DNA from: Citrobacter sp. FP75
Lineage (GTDB): Bacteria > Pseudomonadota > Gammaproteobacteria > Enterobacterales > Enterobacteriaceae
NCBI RefSeq assembly: GCF_018342065.1
Contig: NZ_JAFDOE010000002.1
Span: forward strand, 310,001-374,000
Length of the DNA stretch: 64,000 bases
Direction of reading: 5' to 3'
Below are positions 28,112 through 38,293 of the stretch, in pieces (position 1 is the stretch's first letter; each line of letters begins with the position of its first letter). The notes under the pieces are model-generated. The model ran no database searches. It saw nothing but the letters and a program-made list of their open reading frames with translations, and was not told the origin of the DNA. The position numbers and the translations under genes were made by a program.

Positions 28112-29164
28112 TTAAACTTGCGCACCGACGCGTAATTGCTGTAACAAACGCTCCACGGGAGCCGCCAGTCCTACCGACGGCGGTTGCGCTAAGTTATACC
28201 AGAGCGCGTTGCCTTCATCCATGCAGGCGGTGAATGAGGACACGGGAAGCCACATAGGCACAATATCTAAGTGGAAATGGCTAAAGGTATGGCGAAATGC
28301 AGTAAGCTGAGTCAGATTATCTGCGTTAATTTGCCGTTGCGCCAGCCACTCACGTAGCCCATCTTCATCTTCAAACTGTGGAAAACAGTATAACCCGCCC
28401 CATAAGCCGCTGGGCGGCCGCTGGGCGAGCAACACCTGGTCATCATGCTGCATCAGCAAAAAATAACCTGTGCGTTCCGGTAGCGTTTGTTTAGGCTTTT
28501 TACCGGGGTACAGCGCCCAGCTTGCATTGGCGCTCGCCACACAGCCGTTCTCCAACGGGCACAGGGAACATTTGGGTTTCGAACGCGTACAGACCAGCGC
28601 GCCTAAATCCATCATCGCCTGATTAAATCGCTCAACGCCGTTGGCGGGCGTAACCTGTTCGCTCAACTGCCACAGTTTCTTTTCGACCTCTTTTTTCCCC
28701 GGCCAGCCGCTGACAGCATAACAGCGAGCCAGCACGCGTTTAACGTTACCGTCAAGAATCGGAAAATGCTGACCCAGAGAGAGAGAAAGGATCGCGCCTG
28801 CGGTTGAACGCCCGACGCCTGGCAGAGCAGCCACCTCATCAAAGGTTTGCGGGAATGTGCCGCCATGCAGCGTTGCCACCTGCTGAGCGGCTTTATGCAG
28901 ATTGCGCGCGCGGGCGTAATATCCCAGCCCGGTCCACAAATGCAGGACTTCATCGAGCGGGGCTTGGGCTAAATCGGTTACCGTTGGAAAGCGCGCCATA
29001 AAGCGTTCAAAATAAGGAATAACGGTCGCAACCTGAGTTTGTTGCAGCATGACCTCCGAGAGCCATACTTTGTAAGGCGTCTTGTCAATTTGCCAGGGCA
29101 GCGTTTTCCGCCCGTATTTGTCGTACCAGCCCAATACCTGAGCTGAAAATTGAGACGCTTGCAT
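28112..29164 (-). CDS. mutY: A/G-specific adenine DNA glycosylase MutY
   Basis: This 350-residue base-excision repair enzyme removes adenine mispaired with 8-oxoguanine. The start at 29164 ([11 protein letters not shown]) agrees with E. coli, rather than the open frame up to 29263. The helix-hairpin-helix with the catalytic Asp ([13 protein letters not shown] then [11 protein letters not shown]), the four-cysteine iron-sulfur loop [17 protein letters not shown] and the C-terminal MutT-like domain that senses 8-oxoG are all intact. It is divergent from trmB. Confidence 0.97.
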   Translation of the reverse strand: MQASQFSAQVLGWYDKYGRKTLPWQIDKTPYKVWLSEVMLQQTQVATVIPYFERFMARFPTVTDLAQAPLDEVLHLWTGLGYYARARNLHKAAQQVATLHGGTFPQTFDEVAALPGVGRSTAGAILSLSLGQHFPILDGNVKRVLARCYAVSGWPGKKEVEKKLWQLSEQVTPANGVERFNQAMMDLGALVCTRSKPKCSLCPLENGCVASANASWALYPGKKPKQTLPERTGYFLLMQHDDQVLLAQRPPSGLWGGLYCFPQFEDEDGLREWLAQRQINADNLTQLTAFRHTFSHFHLDIVPMWLPVSSFTACMDEGNALWYNLAQPPSVGLAAPVERLLQQLRVGAQV

Positions 29165-29325
29165 GATTACCGTTTCGTTATTGCTGGGGGCAAGATTGCA
29201 GCACACAGGCCGCAGGGTGTAAACCGGAACTTTCCGCCGCTGACTTTCTTCCTTTACTTGCATCCGGCAACTAACTTTGGATAATGCCCGTTTTCAGAAC
29301 TCAATCACAAGCAGACTAAACTTTT

Positions 29326-30045
29326 ATGAAGAACGACGTCATTTCACCGGAATTTGATGAAAACGGCCGCCCTCTGCGCCGGATTCGTAGTTTTGTTCGT
29401 CGCCAGGGGCGACTGACCAAAGGGCAGGAACACGCGCTGGAAAACTACTGGCCGGTGATGGGCGTTGAGTTCAGCGAAGAGCCGGTAGATTTTTCCGCGC
29501 TGTTTGGCCGTGACGCACCGGTGACGCTTGAGATCGGTTTTGGTATGGGCGCTTCGCTGGTGGCAATGGCGAAAGCGTGTCCGGAACAGAACTTCCTCGG
29601 CATTGAGGTACACTCTCCGGGCGTTGGCGCGTGCCTGGCTTCGGCCCATGAAGAGGGTGTCGAAAACCTGCGTGTGATGTGTCATGACGCCGTTGAAGTG
29701 CTGCATAAAATGATTCCTGACAATTCTTTATCTATGGTTCAGCTGTTTTTCCCTGACCCGTGGCATAAAGCACGTCATAATAAGCGCCGTATCGTTCAGG
29801 TGCCGTTTGCTGAGCATATCTTAAGCAAGCTGAAACTGGGCGGCGTTTTCCATATGGCAACCGACTGGGAAGCCTACGCGGAGCACATGCTTGAAGTAAT
29901 GTCCTCCATTGACGGGTATAAAAACCAGTCAGAGAGTAACGATTATGTGCCGCGCCCGGAATCGCGCCCGGTAACCAAATTTGAACAACGTGGTCATCGT
30001 CTTGGCCACGGCGTATGGGACTTAATGTTCGAGAGGGTGAAATAA
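29326..30045 (+). CDS. trmB: tRNA (guanine-N7)-methyltransferase TrmB
   Basis: This 239-residue SAM-dependent enzyme makes m7G46 in the variable loop of many tRNAs. The SAM-binding motif [15 protein letters not shown] and the catalytic region [17 protein letters not shown] are present. Its stop overlaps the yggL start (TAATG), so the two are coupled. Confidence 0.97.
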   Translation: MKNDVISPEFDENGRPLRRIRSFVRRQGRLTKGQEHALENYWPVMGVEFSEEPVDFSALFGRDAPVTLEIGFGMGASLVAMAKACPEQNFLGIEVHSPGVGACLASAHEEGVENLRVMCHDAVEVLHKMIPDNSLSMVQLFFPDPWHKARHNKRRIVQVPFAEHILSKLKLGGVFHMATDWEAYAEHMLEVMSSIDGYKNQSESNDYVPRPESRPVTKFEQRGHRLGHGVWDLMFERVK

Positions 30046-30371
30046 TGGCAAAGAACCGTAGCCGTCGTCTGCGTAAAAAAATGCACATCGACGAATTCCA
30101 GGAAGTAGGATTTTCGGTTGCATGGCGTTTCCCGGAAGGTACAACCGGCGAGCAGGTCGATCAGATCGTTGATGACTTTATCAATGAGGTTATCGAACCG
30201 AACAAGCTGGCCTTTGACGGCAGCGGCTATCTGGCCTGGGAAGGTCTGATCTGCCTGCAGGAAATCGGCAAATGTACTGAAGAACATCAGGCAATTGTGC
30301 GTAAGTGGCTGGAAGAGCACAAACTTGAAGAAGTGCGCACCAGCGAACTTTTCGATGTTTGGTGGGACTAA
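30045..30371 (+). CDS. yggL: YggL, DUF469 family ribosome-associated protein
   Basis: The 108-residue product matches E. coli YggL from [18 protein letters not shown] onward. The start at 30045 shares a base with the trmB stop; the longer version from 30015 is not family sequence. The basic N-terminus followed by an acidic body fits an RNA or ribosome-associated protein. A role with 50S subunits has been suggested in related species. Confidence 0.93.
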   Translation: MAKNRSRRLRKKMHIDEFQEVGFSVAWRFPEGTTGEQVDQIVDDFINEVIEPNKLAFDGSGYLAWEGLICLQEIGKCTEEHQAIVRKWLEEHKLEEVRTSELFDVWWD

Positions 30372-30379
30372 GTAGCAAA

Positions 30380-30399
30380 GGGCCGGCAAATGCCGGCCC
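30380..30399 (+). terminator. Hairpin after yggL
   Basis: GGGCCGGC and GCCGGCCC arms with an AAAT loop, followed by GATTTGT. The T-run is poor. Confidence 0.6.
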
Positions 30400-30420
30400 G
30401 ATTTGTATTGAGGGATAGAT

Positions 30421-31140
30421 ATGATGCGCAAAACGCTGCTGGCGGCAGTCCTGACGTTTACGGCGATGGCCGCACATGCAGATTATAAGTGCAGCGTCAC
30501 CCCGCGTGACGATGTGATTTTGAGTCCACAAACGGTGCAGGTGAAGGGTGAAAACGGCAACCTGGTTATTACACCGGCCGGTGATGTCACCTTCAATGGT
30601 AAACAGTACAACCTGAACGCCGCACAACGTGAGCAGGCAAAAGATTACCAGGCGGCGTTGCGTAGCAGCCTGCCGTGGATTGACGACGGTGCCAGAGAGC
30701 GCGTTGAGAAAGGCCGCGTGGCGCTGGATAAAATCATCGCCAAAGAAGTCGGTGAAAGTAGCAACATGCGCGGACGTTTAACCAAGCTTGATGCCCAATT
30801 GAAAGAGCAGATGAACAGGATCATCGAGCACCGTACTGACGGGCTGACCTTCCATTACAAGGCGATTGATCAGGTCCGTGCTGACGGACAGCAGCTGGTG
30901 AATCAGGCAATGGGCGGTATCCTGCAGGACAGCATCAACGAAATGGGCGCCAAAGCTGTTCTCAAAGGTGGCGGTAACCCGCTGCAGGGCGTGCTCGGTA
31001 GCCTCGGTGGTTTGCAAACTTCGATTCAGAATGAATGGAAGAATCAGGAACAAGACTTCCAGCAGTTTGGCAAAGACGTTTGTGCCCGCGTTGTGACGCT
31101 GGAAAACGATCGTAAAACGCTGGTTAGCACTCTGAAATAA
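30421..31140 (+). CDS. yggN: YggN, periplasmic DUF2884 protein
   Basis: This 239-residue protein matches E. coli YggN. The first 20 residues form a Sec signal (MMRKTLLAAVLTFTAMAAHA, cleaved before DYKCSV), so it is exported to the periplasm. The body is helical with two Cys residues that could pair. Function unknown. A strong terminator follows. Confidence 0.92.
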   Translation: MMRKTLLAAVLTFTAMAAHADYKCSVTPRDDVILSPQTVQVKGENGNLVITPAGDVTFNGKQYNLNAAQREQAKDYQAALRSSLPWIDDGARERVEKGRVALDKIIAKEVGESSNMRGRLTKLDAQLKEQMNRIIEHRTDGLTFHYKAIDQVRADGQQLVNQAMGGILQDSINEMGAKAVLKGGGNPLQGVLGSLGGLQTSIQNEWKNQEQDFQQFGKDVCARVVTLENDRKTLVSTLK

Positions 31141-31155
31141 TCTTCACCTCTTTTT

Positions 31156-31190
31156 AACGGCACAGAAACATTCTGTGCCGTTTTATTTTG
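31156..31190 (+). terminator. Terminator of yggN
   Basis: AACGGCACAGAA and TTCTGTGCCGTT form a 12-base-pair stem, followed by TTATTTTG. Confidence 0.92.
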
Positions 31191-31328
31191 TACTTTTCTG
31201 TCTTTTTGATATCCATCTCTAAGAATAACAATTTCATGGAAATATAAATCTGGTTAATTGGATGGCGTCACATTATTCATCTGTGGGATAGACATAATGC
31301 TGCAAATTCAAGTAACTGGAGAAATAAC

Positions 31329-32375
31329 ATGGAGTTTTTCAGGAAAACGGCACTGGCTGCACTGGTTATGGGTTTCAGCGGCGCGGCGCTTGCACTGCCA
31401 AACATCACTATTTTAGCGACTGGCGGGACGATTGCTGGTGGCGGTGATTCCGCGACAAAATCTAACTACACGGCAGGCAAGGTCGGCGTAGAAAATCTGG
31501 TCGATGCAGTGCCGCAACTGAAAGATATCGCCGTCGTTAAAGGTGAGCAGGTGGTGAATATCGGCTCTCAGGACATGAACGACGACGTCTGGTTAACGCT
31601 GGCGAAGAAGATCAATACCGAGTGTGATAAAACCGACGGTTTCGTGGTGACCCATGGTACGGATACCATGGAAGAAACGGCGTATTTCCTCGATCTGACC
31701 GTCAAGTGTAATAAACCGGTCGTGCTGGTGGGCGCAATGCGTCCGTCTACAGGCATGAGCGCAGATGGCCCATTCAACCTGTACAACGCAGTGGTAACGG
31801 CGGCTGATAAAGCCTCTGCAAACCGCGGCGTGCTGGTGGTGATGAACGACACCGTATTGGATGGTCGTGACGTGACCAAAACCAACACCACTGATGTTGC
31901 TACCTTCAAAGCAGTGAACTACGGCCCGCTGGGCTACATCCATAACGGCAAAATCGACTACCAGCGTACGCCTGCGCGTAAGCACACGACTTCTACACCG
32001 TTCGATGTATCTAAGCTGACCGAGCTGCCGAAAGTCGGAATTGTTTACAACTACGCTAACGCTTCCGATCTGCCGGCAAAAGCGTTGGTCGATGCCGGTT
32101 ACGCCGGGATTGTGAGCGCTGGTGTAGGTAACGGTAACCTGTATAAAACTATTTTCGATACGCTGGCAACCGCCGCGCATAAAGGAACCGTTGTGGTGCG
32201 TTCATCCCGTGTACCAACGGGTGCCACCACGCAGGATGCTGAGATCGATGATGCGAAGTATGGATTTGTGGCTTCTGGTTCGCTGAACCCGCAAAAAGCC
32301 CGCGTGCTGCTGCAGCTGGCGCTGACGCAGACCAAAGATCCTAAACAGATCCAGGAAATGTTTAATCAGTATTAA
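31329..32375 (+). CDS. ansB: Periplasmic L-asparaginase II
   Basis: This 348-residue precursor is exported by a Sec signal (cleaved after GAALA, residue 22) and hydrolyses asparagine to aspartate and ammonia in the periplasm with high affinity. The two catalytic threonines are in ILATGGTIAGGG (mature Thr12) and VTHGTDTMEET (mature Thr89). It is full length and nearly identical to the E. coli enzyme. In E. coli expression is anaerobic, through FNR and CRP. Here only a partial FNR-like TTGATATCCATCT is seen about 120 bases upstream, which I rate weak. Confidence 0.98.
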   Translation: MEFFRKTALAALVMGFSGAALALPNITILATGGTIAGGGDSATKSNYTAGKVGVENLVDAVPQLKDIAVVKGEQVVNIGSQDMNDDVWLTLAKKINTECDKTDGFVVTHGTDTMEETAYFLDLTVKCNKPVVLVGAMRPSTGMSADGPFNLYNAVVTAADKASANRGVLVVMNDTVLDGRDVTKTNTTDVATFKAVNYGPLGYIHNGKIDYQRTPARKHTTSTPFDVSKLTELPKVGIVYNYANASDLPAKALVDAGYAGIVSAGVGNGNLYKTIFDTLATAAHKGTVVVRSSRVPTGATTQDAEIDDAKYGFVASGSLNPQKARVLLQLALTQTKDPKQIQEMFNQY

Positions 32376-32383
32376 TCAAAGCG

Positions 32384-32403
32384 CCCTGGTCATCTGACCG
32401 GGG
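32384..32403 (+). terminator. Hairpin after ansB
   Basis: CCCTGGTCA and TGACCGGGG pair with one G-T across a two-base loop, followed by TTCGTTT. Confidence 0.55.
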
Positions 32404-32492
32404 TTCGTTTCTGTACTAACATCAGTCATTTCCGTGCAATAGCACTCTTTGTTATAATAACCATTGTGATTATTTTGGGTGGAGACCCACGA

Positions 32493-33500
32493 ATGAAACA
32501 ACAATGGATTGCCGGAATTGCATTGCTGACACTGGTTTCAACCTCCTGCTTTGCTGATGATGTTACCCCGCCGACAGACAAAATTCTCAAAGATCAGTTT
32601 TATGATGACTTTACGGGCCTGATGCGCCTGGATGATATTTCGTTAAAGTTGATTAGCTCAGAGGGTAACCAGGCAACCTGGTCGGCAGAAGGCGATATGT
32701 CCGCGACTGAAGATCTCTATAATATGGTAGGGATGGCGGGTGATTATCACTTTATGGAAAAAAACTGGGTTAAAGGCCGTCAGGTTAAATTTTCAGCCAT
32801 GGTGACATCTGTGGGTACGCCCGCGTCAGGATGGCGGACGGAGTTTTATTCCATGCAAACGGCGGCAAAAAATATCGGTTATCCGCTGCCAAAAACGGAA
32901 AATAAAGATAAATATCTTATCGTTACCGACAGCAATTTTTACCCGAAGCTGGCGAAGATAGAGGCCAGCTATCACGATAAAAAAATGGCTCAGGAAAAAG
33001 CTCAGAGCCAGATGGAGCAAGTGGAAAAAGAGATTGCAGAATTGGATACGCAAATAAAGCAATCATGGGGGACCGATGCGAATGGCAAGCCGCGTACCCG
33101 CAGCGATGTCATGCAAGAAAAGCTGGAGAAAATGTATGAGGTTGACAGGCAAAACGATCCGCTGAAATTCGAAAATCATTACTATAAAACCATCTATGAT
33201 CCCGCGCTTGCTGCCTGTCAGGCTAAAGCAGATTGTGATGCTGCGCCGTTACGCGCTGCACGTGATACTGCGCTTAATGAACAGAAGCGAGAGTATTACC
33301 GTCAGCATGCGCTCATGAATGCAAAAATCAAAGAAGAGATGGCCGCGCACGATGAAAAGCTGAAACCGCTTCGTGATCAGCAAAGTGAACTGCGTGGTCA
33401 GGGAATGGAGCTGGATACGCAAATCAGTCAATTAAAAAGCGAGTATGAGCGCTGGGATAGAGAGATTACTGATTTACGACGTAAAGGTGTTATTAAATAG
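32493..33500 (+). CDS. yggM: YggM, exported DUF1202 family protein
   Basis: This 335-residue protein matches E. coli YggM in its N-terminal half (KILKDQFYDDFTGLMRLDDISLKL). The start at 32493 follows a TGGAGA site; the frame begins nine codons earlier. A Sec signal is seen (residues 1-20, ending CFADD). The C-terminal half contains long charged helices with heptad character (residues 165-200 and 265-330), likely coiled coils. It follows ansB in the same direction. Function unknown. Confidence 0.88.
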   Translation: MKQQWIAGIALLTLVSTSCFADDVTPPTDKILKDQFYDDFTGLMRLDDISLKLISSEGNQATWSAEGDMSATEDLYNMVGMAGDYHFMEKNWVKGRQVKFSAMVTSVGTPASGWRTEFYSMQTAAKNIGYPLPKTENKDKYLIVTDSNFYPKLAKIEASYHDKKMAQEKAQSQMEQVEKEIAELDTQIKQSWGTDANGKPRTRSDVMQEKLEKMYEVDRQNDPLKFENHYYKTIYDPALAACQAKADCDAAPLRAARDTALNEQKREYYRQHALMNAKIKEEMAAHDEKLKPLRDQQSELRGQGMELDTQISQLKSEYERWDREITDLRRKGVIK

Positions 33501-33530
33501 ATCCCTGGCCAGGTAGCGCCACTGGACTCA

Positions 33531-33560
33531 ATATCAACGCGCCAATGGGCGCGTTGATAT
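33531..33560. terminator. Long hairpin between convergent yggM and hemW
   Basis: ATATCAACGCGCC and its exact complement form a 13-base-pair stem with an AATG loop. There is no T-run on either side, so termination is plausible but not certain. Confidence 0.5.
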
Positions 33561-33562
33561 CA

Positions 33563-34699
33563 TCACTCCGCCAGAAACAGCTCCAGCAGTGAATTCAAAA
33601 ACAGCTTACCGTGTTGGGTAATTTGCCAGTATTCATCGCATTCACTCAGGTAGCCCTGGGCGATAGCCTCATCAATCTGTCGACGAATAACGTCTTCGGT
33701 AAGCCCGGTATATTGCTTGAACTCAGCACGTGGTGCGGCTTCCAGCAGGCGGAAACGGTTCATAAAGAACTCGAACGGTTTATCAGCCTGTGCAACATCA
33801 CGCTGATTTTCCAGATAGCGCCCCTGCATGTAACCGCGCGGATGCCGCGTTTTGGTGGTGCGCAGGATGCGTCCGTCCGGGAAGGTGACCTTGCCGTGCG
33901 CACCGCAGCCAATGCCAAGATAGTCGCCAAAACGCCAGTAATTCAGGTTGTGTTGACACTGATAGCCCGGCTTAGCGTAGGCTGAGGTTTCGTACTGCTG
34001 ATACCCGGCGGCGGTCAGCAACCGATGGCCTTGCTCAAAAATATCCCACAGCGCATCATCGTCCGGTAACACCGGTGGTCGGGAGCCAAACAGGGTGTTG
34101 GGTTCGATGGTCAACTGGTACCAGGAAAGATGTGGCGGGTTAAGCGCGATAGCTTGTTGCAAATCGCCCAGCGCCTCTTCCAGCGTTTGATCCGGCAAAC
34201 CGTGCATCAGATCGAGGTTGAAGCTGCGCAGCCCCAGACCGCTCGCCAGATGCGCCGCGCGTTTGGCTTCTTCCGGTCCGTGAATACGTCCCAGGCGCTC
34301 AAGCTTAGTGGCGCTAAAACTCTGCACGCCAATGGAGATGCGGCTTACGCCAGCGCGTTGATAATCAACAAAGCGATCGGCTTCTACCGTTCCAGGATTG
34401 GCTTCCATCGTGATTTCAGCATCCGCCGCCAGATTCAGACGTGCCCGCACGCCATCCAGCAGAGTTTGCATTGCCGGGCCAGAGAGCAGGCTCGGCGTAC
34501 CGCCACCAATAAAAATCGTCTTTATCTCGCGGCCCTGCGCGTAGGCGACGTCGGCATCCAGATCGCTCAGCAGATGCCCAACGTAATCATCATGGGGAAC
34601 TTCGCCCTTTAACGCATGCGAGTTGAAATCGCAGTAGGGGCATTTCTGCACGCACCACGGGATGTGAATATAAAGACTCAGCGGTGGCAGCTTAACCAT
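33563..34699 (-). CDS. hemW: Heme chaperone HemW (radical SAM)
   Basis: The 378-residue protein belongs to the HemN-like radical SAM group and acts as a heme chaperone for respiratory enzymes, not as a coproporphyrinogen oxidase. The cluster motif is [13 protein letters not shown] (Cys16, Cys20, Cys23), followed by GGGTPSLL and ISIGVQSF. The start at 34699 matches E. coli ([10 protein letters not shown]); four codons upstream is another ATG. It overlaps rdgB by eight bases. Confidence 0.95.
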   Translation of the reverse strand: MVKLPPLSLYIHIPWCVQKCPYCDFNSHALKGEVPHDDYVGHLLSDLDADVAYAQGREIKTIFIGGGTPSLLSGPAMQTLLDGVRARLNLAADAEITMEANPGTVEADRFVDYQRAGVSRISIGVQSFSATKLERLGRIHGPEEAKRAAHLASGLGLRSFNLDLMHGLPDQTLEEALGDLQQAIALNPPHLSWYQLTIEPNTLFGSRPPVLPDDDALWDIFEQGHRLLTAAGYQQYETSAYAKPGYQCQHNLNYWRFGDYLGIGCGAHGKVTFPDGRILRTTKTRHPRGYMQGRYLENQRDVAQADKPFEFFMNRFRLLEAAPRAEFKQYTGLTEDVIRRQIDEAIAQGYLSECDEYWQITQHGKLFLNSLLELFLAE

Positions 34700-35285
34700 T
34701 ACGCAGCGCATCCAGCAGCAGCTTCAGCGCCTGCCCACGGTGAGAAATCGCACTCTTCTCTTCGCGAGTCAGCTCGGCTGCGGTTTTACCCTCAGACGGC
34801 ACAAAGAAGATCGGGTCGTAGCCAAAACCACCGTTTCCAGCAGGCTCACGGGTAATGATGCCCGGCCAGCTTCCGTGACAAACAACAGGCGTTGGGTCAT
34901 CTGCGTGGCGCATATAGACCAGCACACAGTGGAACTGCGCCTGACGTTTCTCGTCTGGGGTATCCTGCAGGGTGTGCAGCAGCTTTTCCAGGTTTTGCTG
35001 ATCGGTAGCATCTTCACCCGAATAGCGGGCGGAATAAATGCCCGGTGCGCCACCGAGGGCGTTAACCGCCAGACCGGAATCATCGGCAATAGCCGGCAGG
35101 CCGGTGATTTGCGCGGCATGACGGGCCTTCAGAATGGCGTTTTCAATAAACGTCAGGCCGGTTTCTTCTGCGGAATCAACGCCCAGATCCGTTTGGGCAA
35201 CGACATCAAGCCCGAAATCGCTCAGGAGGGAGGCGAGTTCACGCACTTTACCGGCATTGCCGGTTGCGAGGACAACTTTTTGCAT
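34692..35285 (-). CDS. rdgB: dITP/XTP pyrophosphatase RdgB
   Basis: This 197-residue house-cleaning NTPase hydrolyses dITP, dXTP and XTP to monophosphates and so prevents their entry into DNA. Family motifs are [11 protein letters not shown] at the N-terminus, [21 protein letters not shown] with the metal-binding Asp, and [11 protein letters not shown]. It overlaps hemW downstream and follows yggU closely. Confidence 0.97.
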   Translation of the reverse strand: MQKVVLATGNAGKVRELASLLSDFGLDVVAQTDLGVDSAEETGLTFIENAILKARHAAQITGLPAIADDSGLAVNALGGAPGIYSARYSGEDATDQQNLEKLLHTLQDTPDEKRQAQFHCVLVYMRHADDPTPVVCHGSWPGIITREPAGNGGFGYDPIFFVPSEGKTAAELTREEKSAISHRGQALKLLLDALRNG

Positions 35286-35292
35286 GGGATAC

Positions 35293-35583
35293 CTAATCAG
35301 TTAGCGCCGCAATTTCTGGCGGGATCTGTTGCGGATGAATAATTTTAACCTGTTTATGGCGGCCAAGCTCGCCCTTCTCAATGACGACCTGGCTTTTCGC
35401 CACGCGGAACTGTTTGCCGAGAAACTTCACCAGATGGCTGTTGGCTTGCCCATCGACCGGCGGGGCGGTAATGGCGACTTTTACTTCGTCGCCATGTAAG
35501 CCCACAATACTGTCACGGCTGGCTTTAGGCTGAATGTAGAGCCGTAAAACCAGACCGTCATCGCAGGGTGTTACGGCACTCAT
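35293..35583 (-). CDS. yggU: YggU, DUF167 family protein
   Basis: The 96-residue protein is almost identical to E. coli YggU ([22 protein letters not shown]). I take the ATG at 35583, which overlaps the yggT stop as ATGA; an in-frame ATG at 35595 gives four more residues. The fold is a small alpha/beta domain of unknown function. Confidence 0.93.
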   Translation of the reverse strand: MSAVTPCDDGLVLRLYIQPKASRDSIVGLHGDEVKVAITAPPVDGQANSHLVKFLGKQFRVAKSQVVIEKGELGRHKQVKIIHPQQIPPEIAALTD

Positions 35584-36146
35584 AGCGCCATCCACAGCCC
35601 CGGCAGCAGCATGTTGCCCGTTGCCTGTAACACTTCCGCGATGCCCATGTTGATGACATAGAGCAGCAGAACCAGGATCATTGGAGAGAAATCAATCCCA
35701 CCCATTCCCGGAAGGATACGACGAATAGGACGCAGCAGCGGGTCCGCCAGTTGAATCAGCACGTATTCCACAGGGCTACGACCCTGGCTGACCCAGCTCA
35801 TAATCGCCATCACCAGCAGTACCCAGAAAATCAGCAGCCCGATAGTCTTCAGGACAATCAGTACGGCGGCGATCCAGATAATGGGCTGGAACGTGACCAC
35901 TTTGAACAGCACAATGGCCTTGATAAAGCTCAGAACGAGCGCGACTAATGCTGATGCGCTGTCAATCGGCCCCATCGGGGGAATAATGCGGCGTAACGGC
36001 CCAATAATGGGCTGAGTGATTTTCACAATAAACTGCGAGAACGGGTTGTAGAAATCGCAGCGAGACCATTGCATCCACACGCGCAGTAGCAGCGCCATGG
36101 TATACAGCTCAATTACCGTTGAGAGCAGGAAGGTCAACGTATTCAT
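35580..36146 (-). CDS. yggT: YggT family membrane protein
   Basis: At 188 residues this protein contains two copies of the YggT unit, each with hydrophobic helices and a conserved P-[IL]-RRI-[IL]-P motif ([14 protein letters not shown] near 50-63 and [14 protein letters not shown] near 138-151). It is an inner-membrane protein linked to osmotic or potassium-related phenotypes in some bacteria. It sits between yggS and yggU in the leftward operon. Confidence 0.95.
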   Translation of the reverse strand: MNTLTFLLSTVIELYTMALLLRVWMQWSRCDFYNPFSQFIVKITQPIIGPLRRIIPPMGPIDSASALVALVLSFIKAIVLFKVVTFQPIIWIAAVLIVLKTIGLLIFWVLLVMAIMSWVSQGRSPVEYVLIQLADPLLRPIRRILPGMGGIDFSPMILVLLLYVINMGIAEVLQATGNMLLPGLWMAL

Positions 36147-36164
36147 GGTGTTCCTTAGTTTTCC

Positions 36165-36869
36165 TTAATTTTTTGTGTAATCACGAGCACCAAAAATAGC
36201 AGTGCCGATGCGCACCATCGTGCTACCCGCCGCGATGGCGGCATCCATATCATCAGACATGCCCAGTGAGAGCGTATCGATAGTCGGGTAGCGTGTTTTC
36301 AACCCGGCAAATGCTACAGCCATTTGCTGTGCAACTTCAAACTGCCTTACATAATCTGACTCAGGCGCCGGGATTGCCATCAGACCACGCAGGGTAATGC
36401 GCGGTAGTGCGGCGACCTCTGCGGCCAGTGCATCAAGCTCCGCCAGCGGAATACCTGATTTGCTGTTCTCATCGCTGATATTTATCTGAATCAGCACATT
36501 CAGCGGCGGCAACTCAGTCGGGCGCTGTTCACTTAAACGGGCAGCTATACGCAGACGGTCTATCGTATGGCACCAGTCAAAATGTTCAGCGACCAGACGG
36601 CTTTTGTTGGACTGCAATGGACCGATAAAGTGCCACTGCAGATTATTGACGCCTTTTTCCTGAAAGTAGCGGATTTTGTCCACGCCTTCCTGAACATAGT
36701 TTTCGCCAAAAGCATGCTGCCCGGCGGCAATGGCTTCTTCGATGGCGCTCGCAGGTTTGGTTTTGCTCACTGCAAGCAATGTAACTTCTTCTGAAGACCG
36801 CCCGCAACGCGTCGCGGCGGCTGAGATTTTGTCCCGGACATGTGCCAGGTTATGCGCGATATCGTTCAT
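36165..36869 (-). CDS. yggS: PLP homeostasis protein YggS
   Basis: The 234-residue alanine-racemase-like TIM barrel binds pyridoxal phosphate through Lys36 region (LLAVSKTKPA) and buffers free PLP. HAFGENYVQEG, WHFIGPLQSNKSR and LSLGMSDDMDAAI are family landmarks. First gene of the leftward yggS-yggT-yggU-rdgB-hemW series. Its start is only 17 bases from that of divergent yggR. Confidence 0.97.
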   Translation of the reverse strand: MNDIAHNLAHVRDKISAAATRCGRSSEEVTLLAVSKTKPASAIEEAIAAGQHAFGENYVQEGVDKIRYFQEKGVNNLQWHFIGPLQSNKSRLVAEHFDWCHTIDRLRIAARLSEQRPTELPPLNVLIQINISDENSKSGIPLAELDALAAEVAALPRITLRGLMAIPAPESDYVRQFEVAQQMAVAFAGLKTRYPTIDTLSLGMSDDMDAAIAAGSTMVRIGTAIFGARDYTKN

Positions 36870-36886
36870 TTTCCGAGGATGTTCAT

Positions 36887-37867
36887 ATGAATATGGAAGA
36901 AATAGTGGCCCTTAGTGTAAAGCATAACGTGTCGGATCTACACCTGTGCAATGCATGGCCTGCGCGTTGGCGCATATGTGGGAGGGTAGAAATCGCACCG
37001 TTTACCGTGCCTGACGTAGACGCGCTGCTATTAACCTGGCTCAGTGAGCAACAACAGGTACAGTGGCGGGAAAATAGCCAGGTTGATTTTGCCATCGCGT
37101 TGGCGGATTCCCGGCGTTTACGGGTCAGCGCGTTTGCCCATCAGCAGGGAACTTCGCTGGCGCTGAGACTGCTGCCAGTTGCCTGTCCACGGTTAGATGA
37201 GCTCCAGACGCCCGCTGTTTTACCTGAACTGCTGCACAGTGAAAATGGATTGATTCTGGTGACGGGGGCGACCGGCAGCGGTAAGTCGACGACGTTGGCG
37301 GCGATGGTGGATTATCTCAATCAACACGTTGAAGGTCATATTCTGACGCTGGAAGACCCGATTGAATACCGCCATACCAGCCAGCGTTGTCTGATCCAAC
37401 AGCGTGAAATTGGTGTGCACTGCACTTCTTTTGCTGCCGGTCTTCGGGCCGCATTACGTGAAGATCCGGATGTGATCTTACTGGGGGAACTGCGCGACGG
37501 TGAGACGATTCGTCTGGCGCTCACCGCAGCGGAAACCGGGCATCTGGTGCTGGCAACGTTGCATACGCGCGGCGCGGCGCAGGCGGTGGAGCGGCTGGTG
37601 GATACGTTTCCCGCGCAGGAAAAAGATCCGGTGCGTAATCAACTGGCGGGGAGTTTGCGGGCGGTGCTCGCGCAAAAGTTGGAGGAAGATAAGCACGGCG
37701 GGCGCGTGGCGTTATTCGAAATGCTCGTCAACACGCCTGCCGTCGGCAATCTGATCCGTGAAGGGAAAACTCATCAGTTGCCCGGTGTGATACAAACCGG
37801 GCAACAGGCGGGTATGCAGACGTTTGCACAGAGCCAGCAGCAGCGTCAGGCGCAGGGCAGGCTGTAA
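36887..37867 (+). CDS. yggR: PilT-like ATPase YggR
   Basis: This 326-residue hexameric ATPase of the type IV pilus retraction family carries Walker A (GATGSGKST), the Asp box (LEDPIEY), Walker B (DPDVILLGELRD) and the His box (HLVLATLHTRGAAQAVERLVDTFP). The start at 36887 follows CGAGGAT and matches E. coli (MNMEEIVAL). No pilus genes adjoin it, as in E. coli, so its partner is unknown. Confidence 0.93.
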   Translation: MNMEEIVALSVKHNVSDLHLCNAWPARWRICGRVEIAPFTVPDVDALLLTWLSEQQQVQWRENSQVDFAIALADSRRLRVSAFAHQQGTSLALRLLPVACPRLDELQTPAVLPELLHSENGLILVTGATGSGKSTTLAAMVDYLNQHVEGHILTLEDPIEYRHTSQRCLIQQREIGVHCTSFAAGLRAALREDPDVILLGELRDGETIRLALTAAETGHLVLATLHTRGAAQAVERLVDTFPAQEKDPVRNQLAGSLRAVLAQKLEEDKHGGRVALFEMLVNTPAVGNLIREGKTHQLPGVIQTGQQAGMQTFAQSQQQRQAQGRL

Positions 37868-37876
37868 ATATGAGCC

Positions 37877-38293
37877 TTAGTAGCCCTGTTCGAAATAGCT
37901 TTCGAGAATAATGACGGCAGACGCGGAGTCTACTTTACCTTTATTTAGCGCGCGGTATCCACCTTGCTCAAACAGGCCGGAACGTGCTTCGACGGTGCTC
38001 AGACGTTCATCGTGCAGCGTGACGGTTACGCCAAAACGGCCGTGAATGCGGTTGGCGAACTTGCGTGCGCGTGCGGTAAGCGGTTGTTCGGTGCCATCCA
38101 TATTGAGCGGCAGGCCGACAATGATTTCATCCGGCTGCCACTCTTTCAGCAGGCGTTCAATCACGTTCCAGTCCGGCGTACCGTCCTGCGCTTTGATGGC
38201 GGGCAACGGTCTGGCAGTGCCGGTGATACGCTGACCAATTGCCACGCCAATACTTTTGGTACCGAAATCAAAAGAGAGTAATGTTTTACTCAT
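37877..38293 (-). CDS. yqgF: RuvX/YqgF, RNase H-fold nuclease of rRNA maturation
   Basis: The 138-residue protein has the RuvC-like fold with an N-terminal catalytic Asp ([13 protein letters not shown]) and C-terminal [11 protein letters not shown]. In E. coli it is essential and takes part in 5' maturation of 16S rRNA. Its start overlaps the yqgE stop by one base. Confidence 0.95.
   Translation of the reverse strand: MSKTLLSFDFGTKSIGVAIGQRITGTARPLPAIKAQDGTPDWNVIERLLKEWQPDEIIVGLPLNMDGTEQPLTARARKFANRIHGRFGVTVTLHDERLSTVEARSGLFEQGGYRALNKGKVDSASAVIILESYFEQGY

Noticed and set aside
31200..31328. FNR and CRP sites upstream of ansB as in E. coli
   Set aside because: Only a half-matching TTGATATCCATCT is visible and no CRP palindrome with both halves, so I did not list either as a feature.
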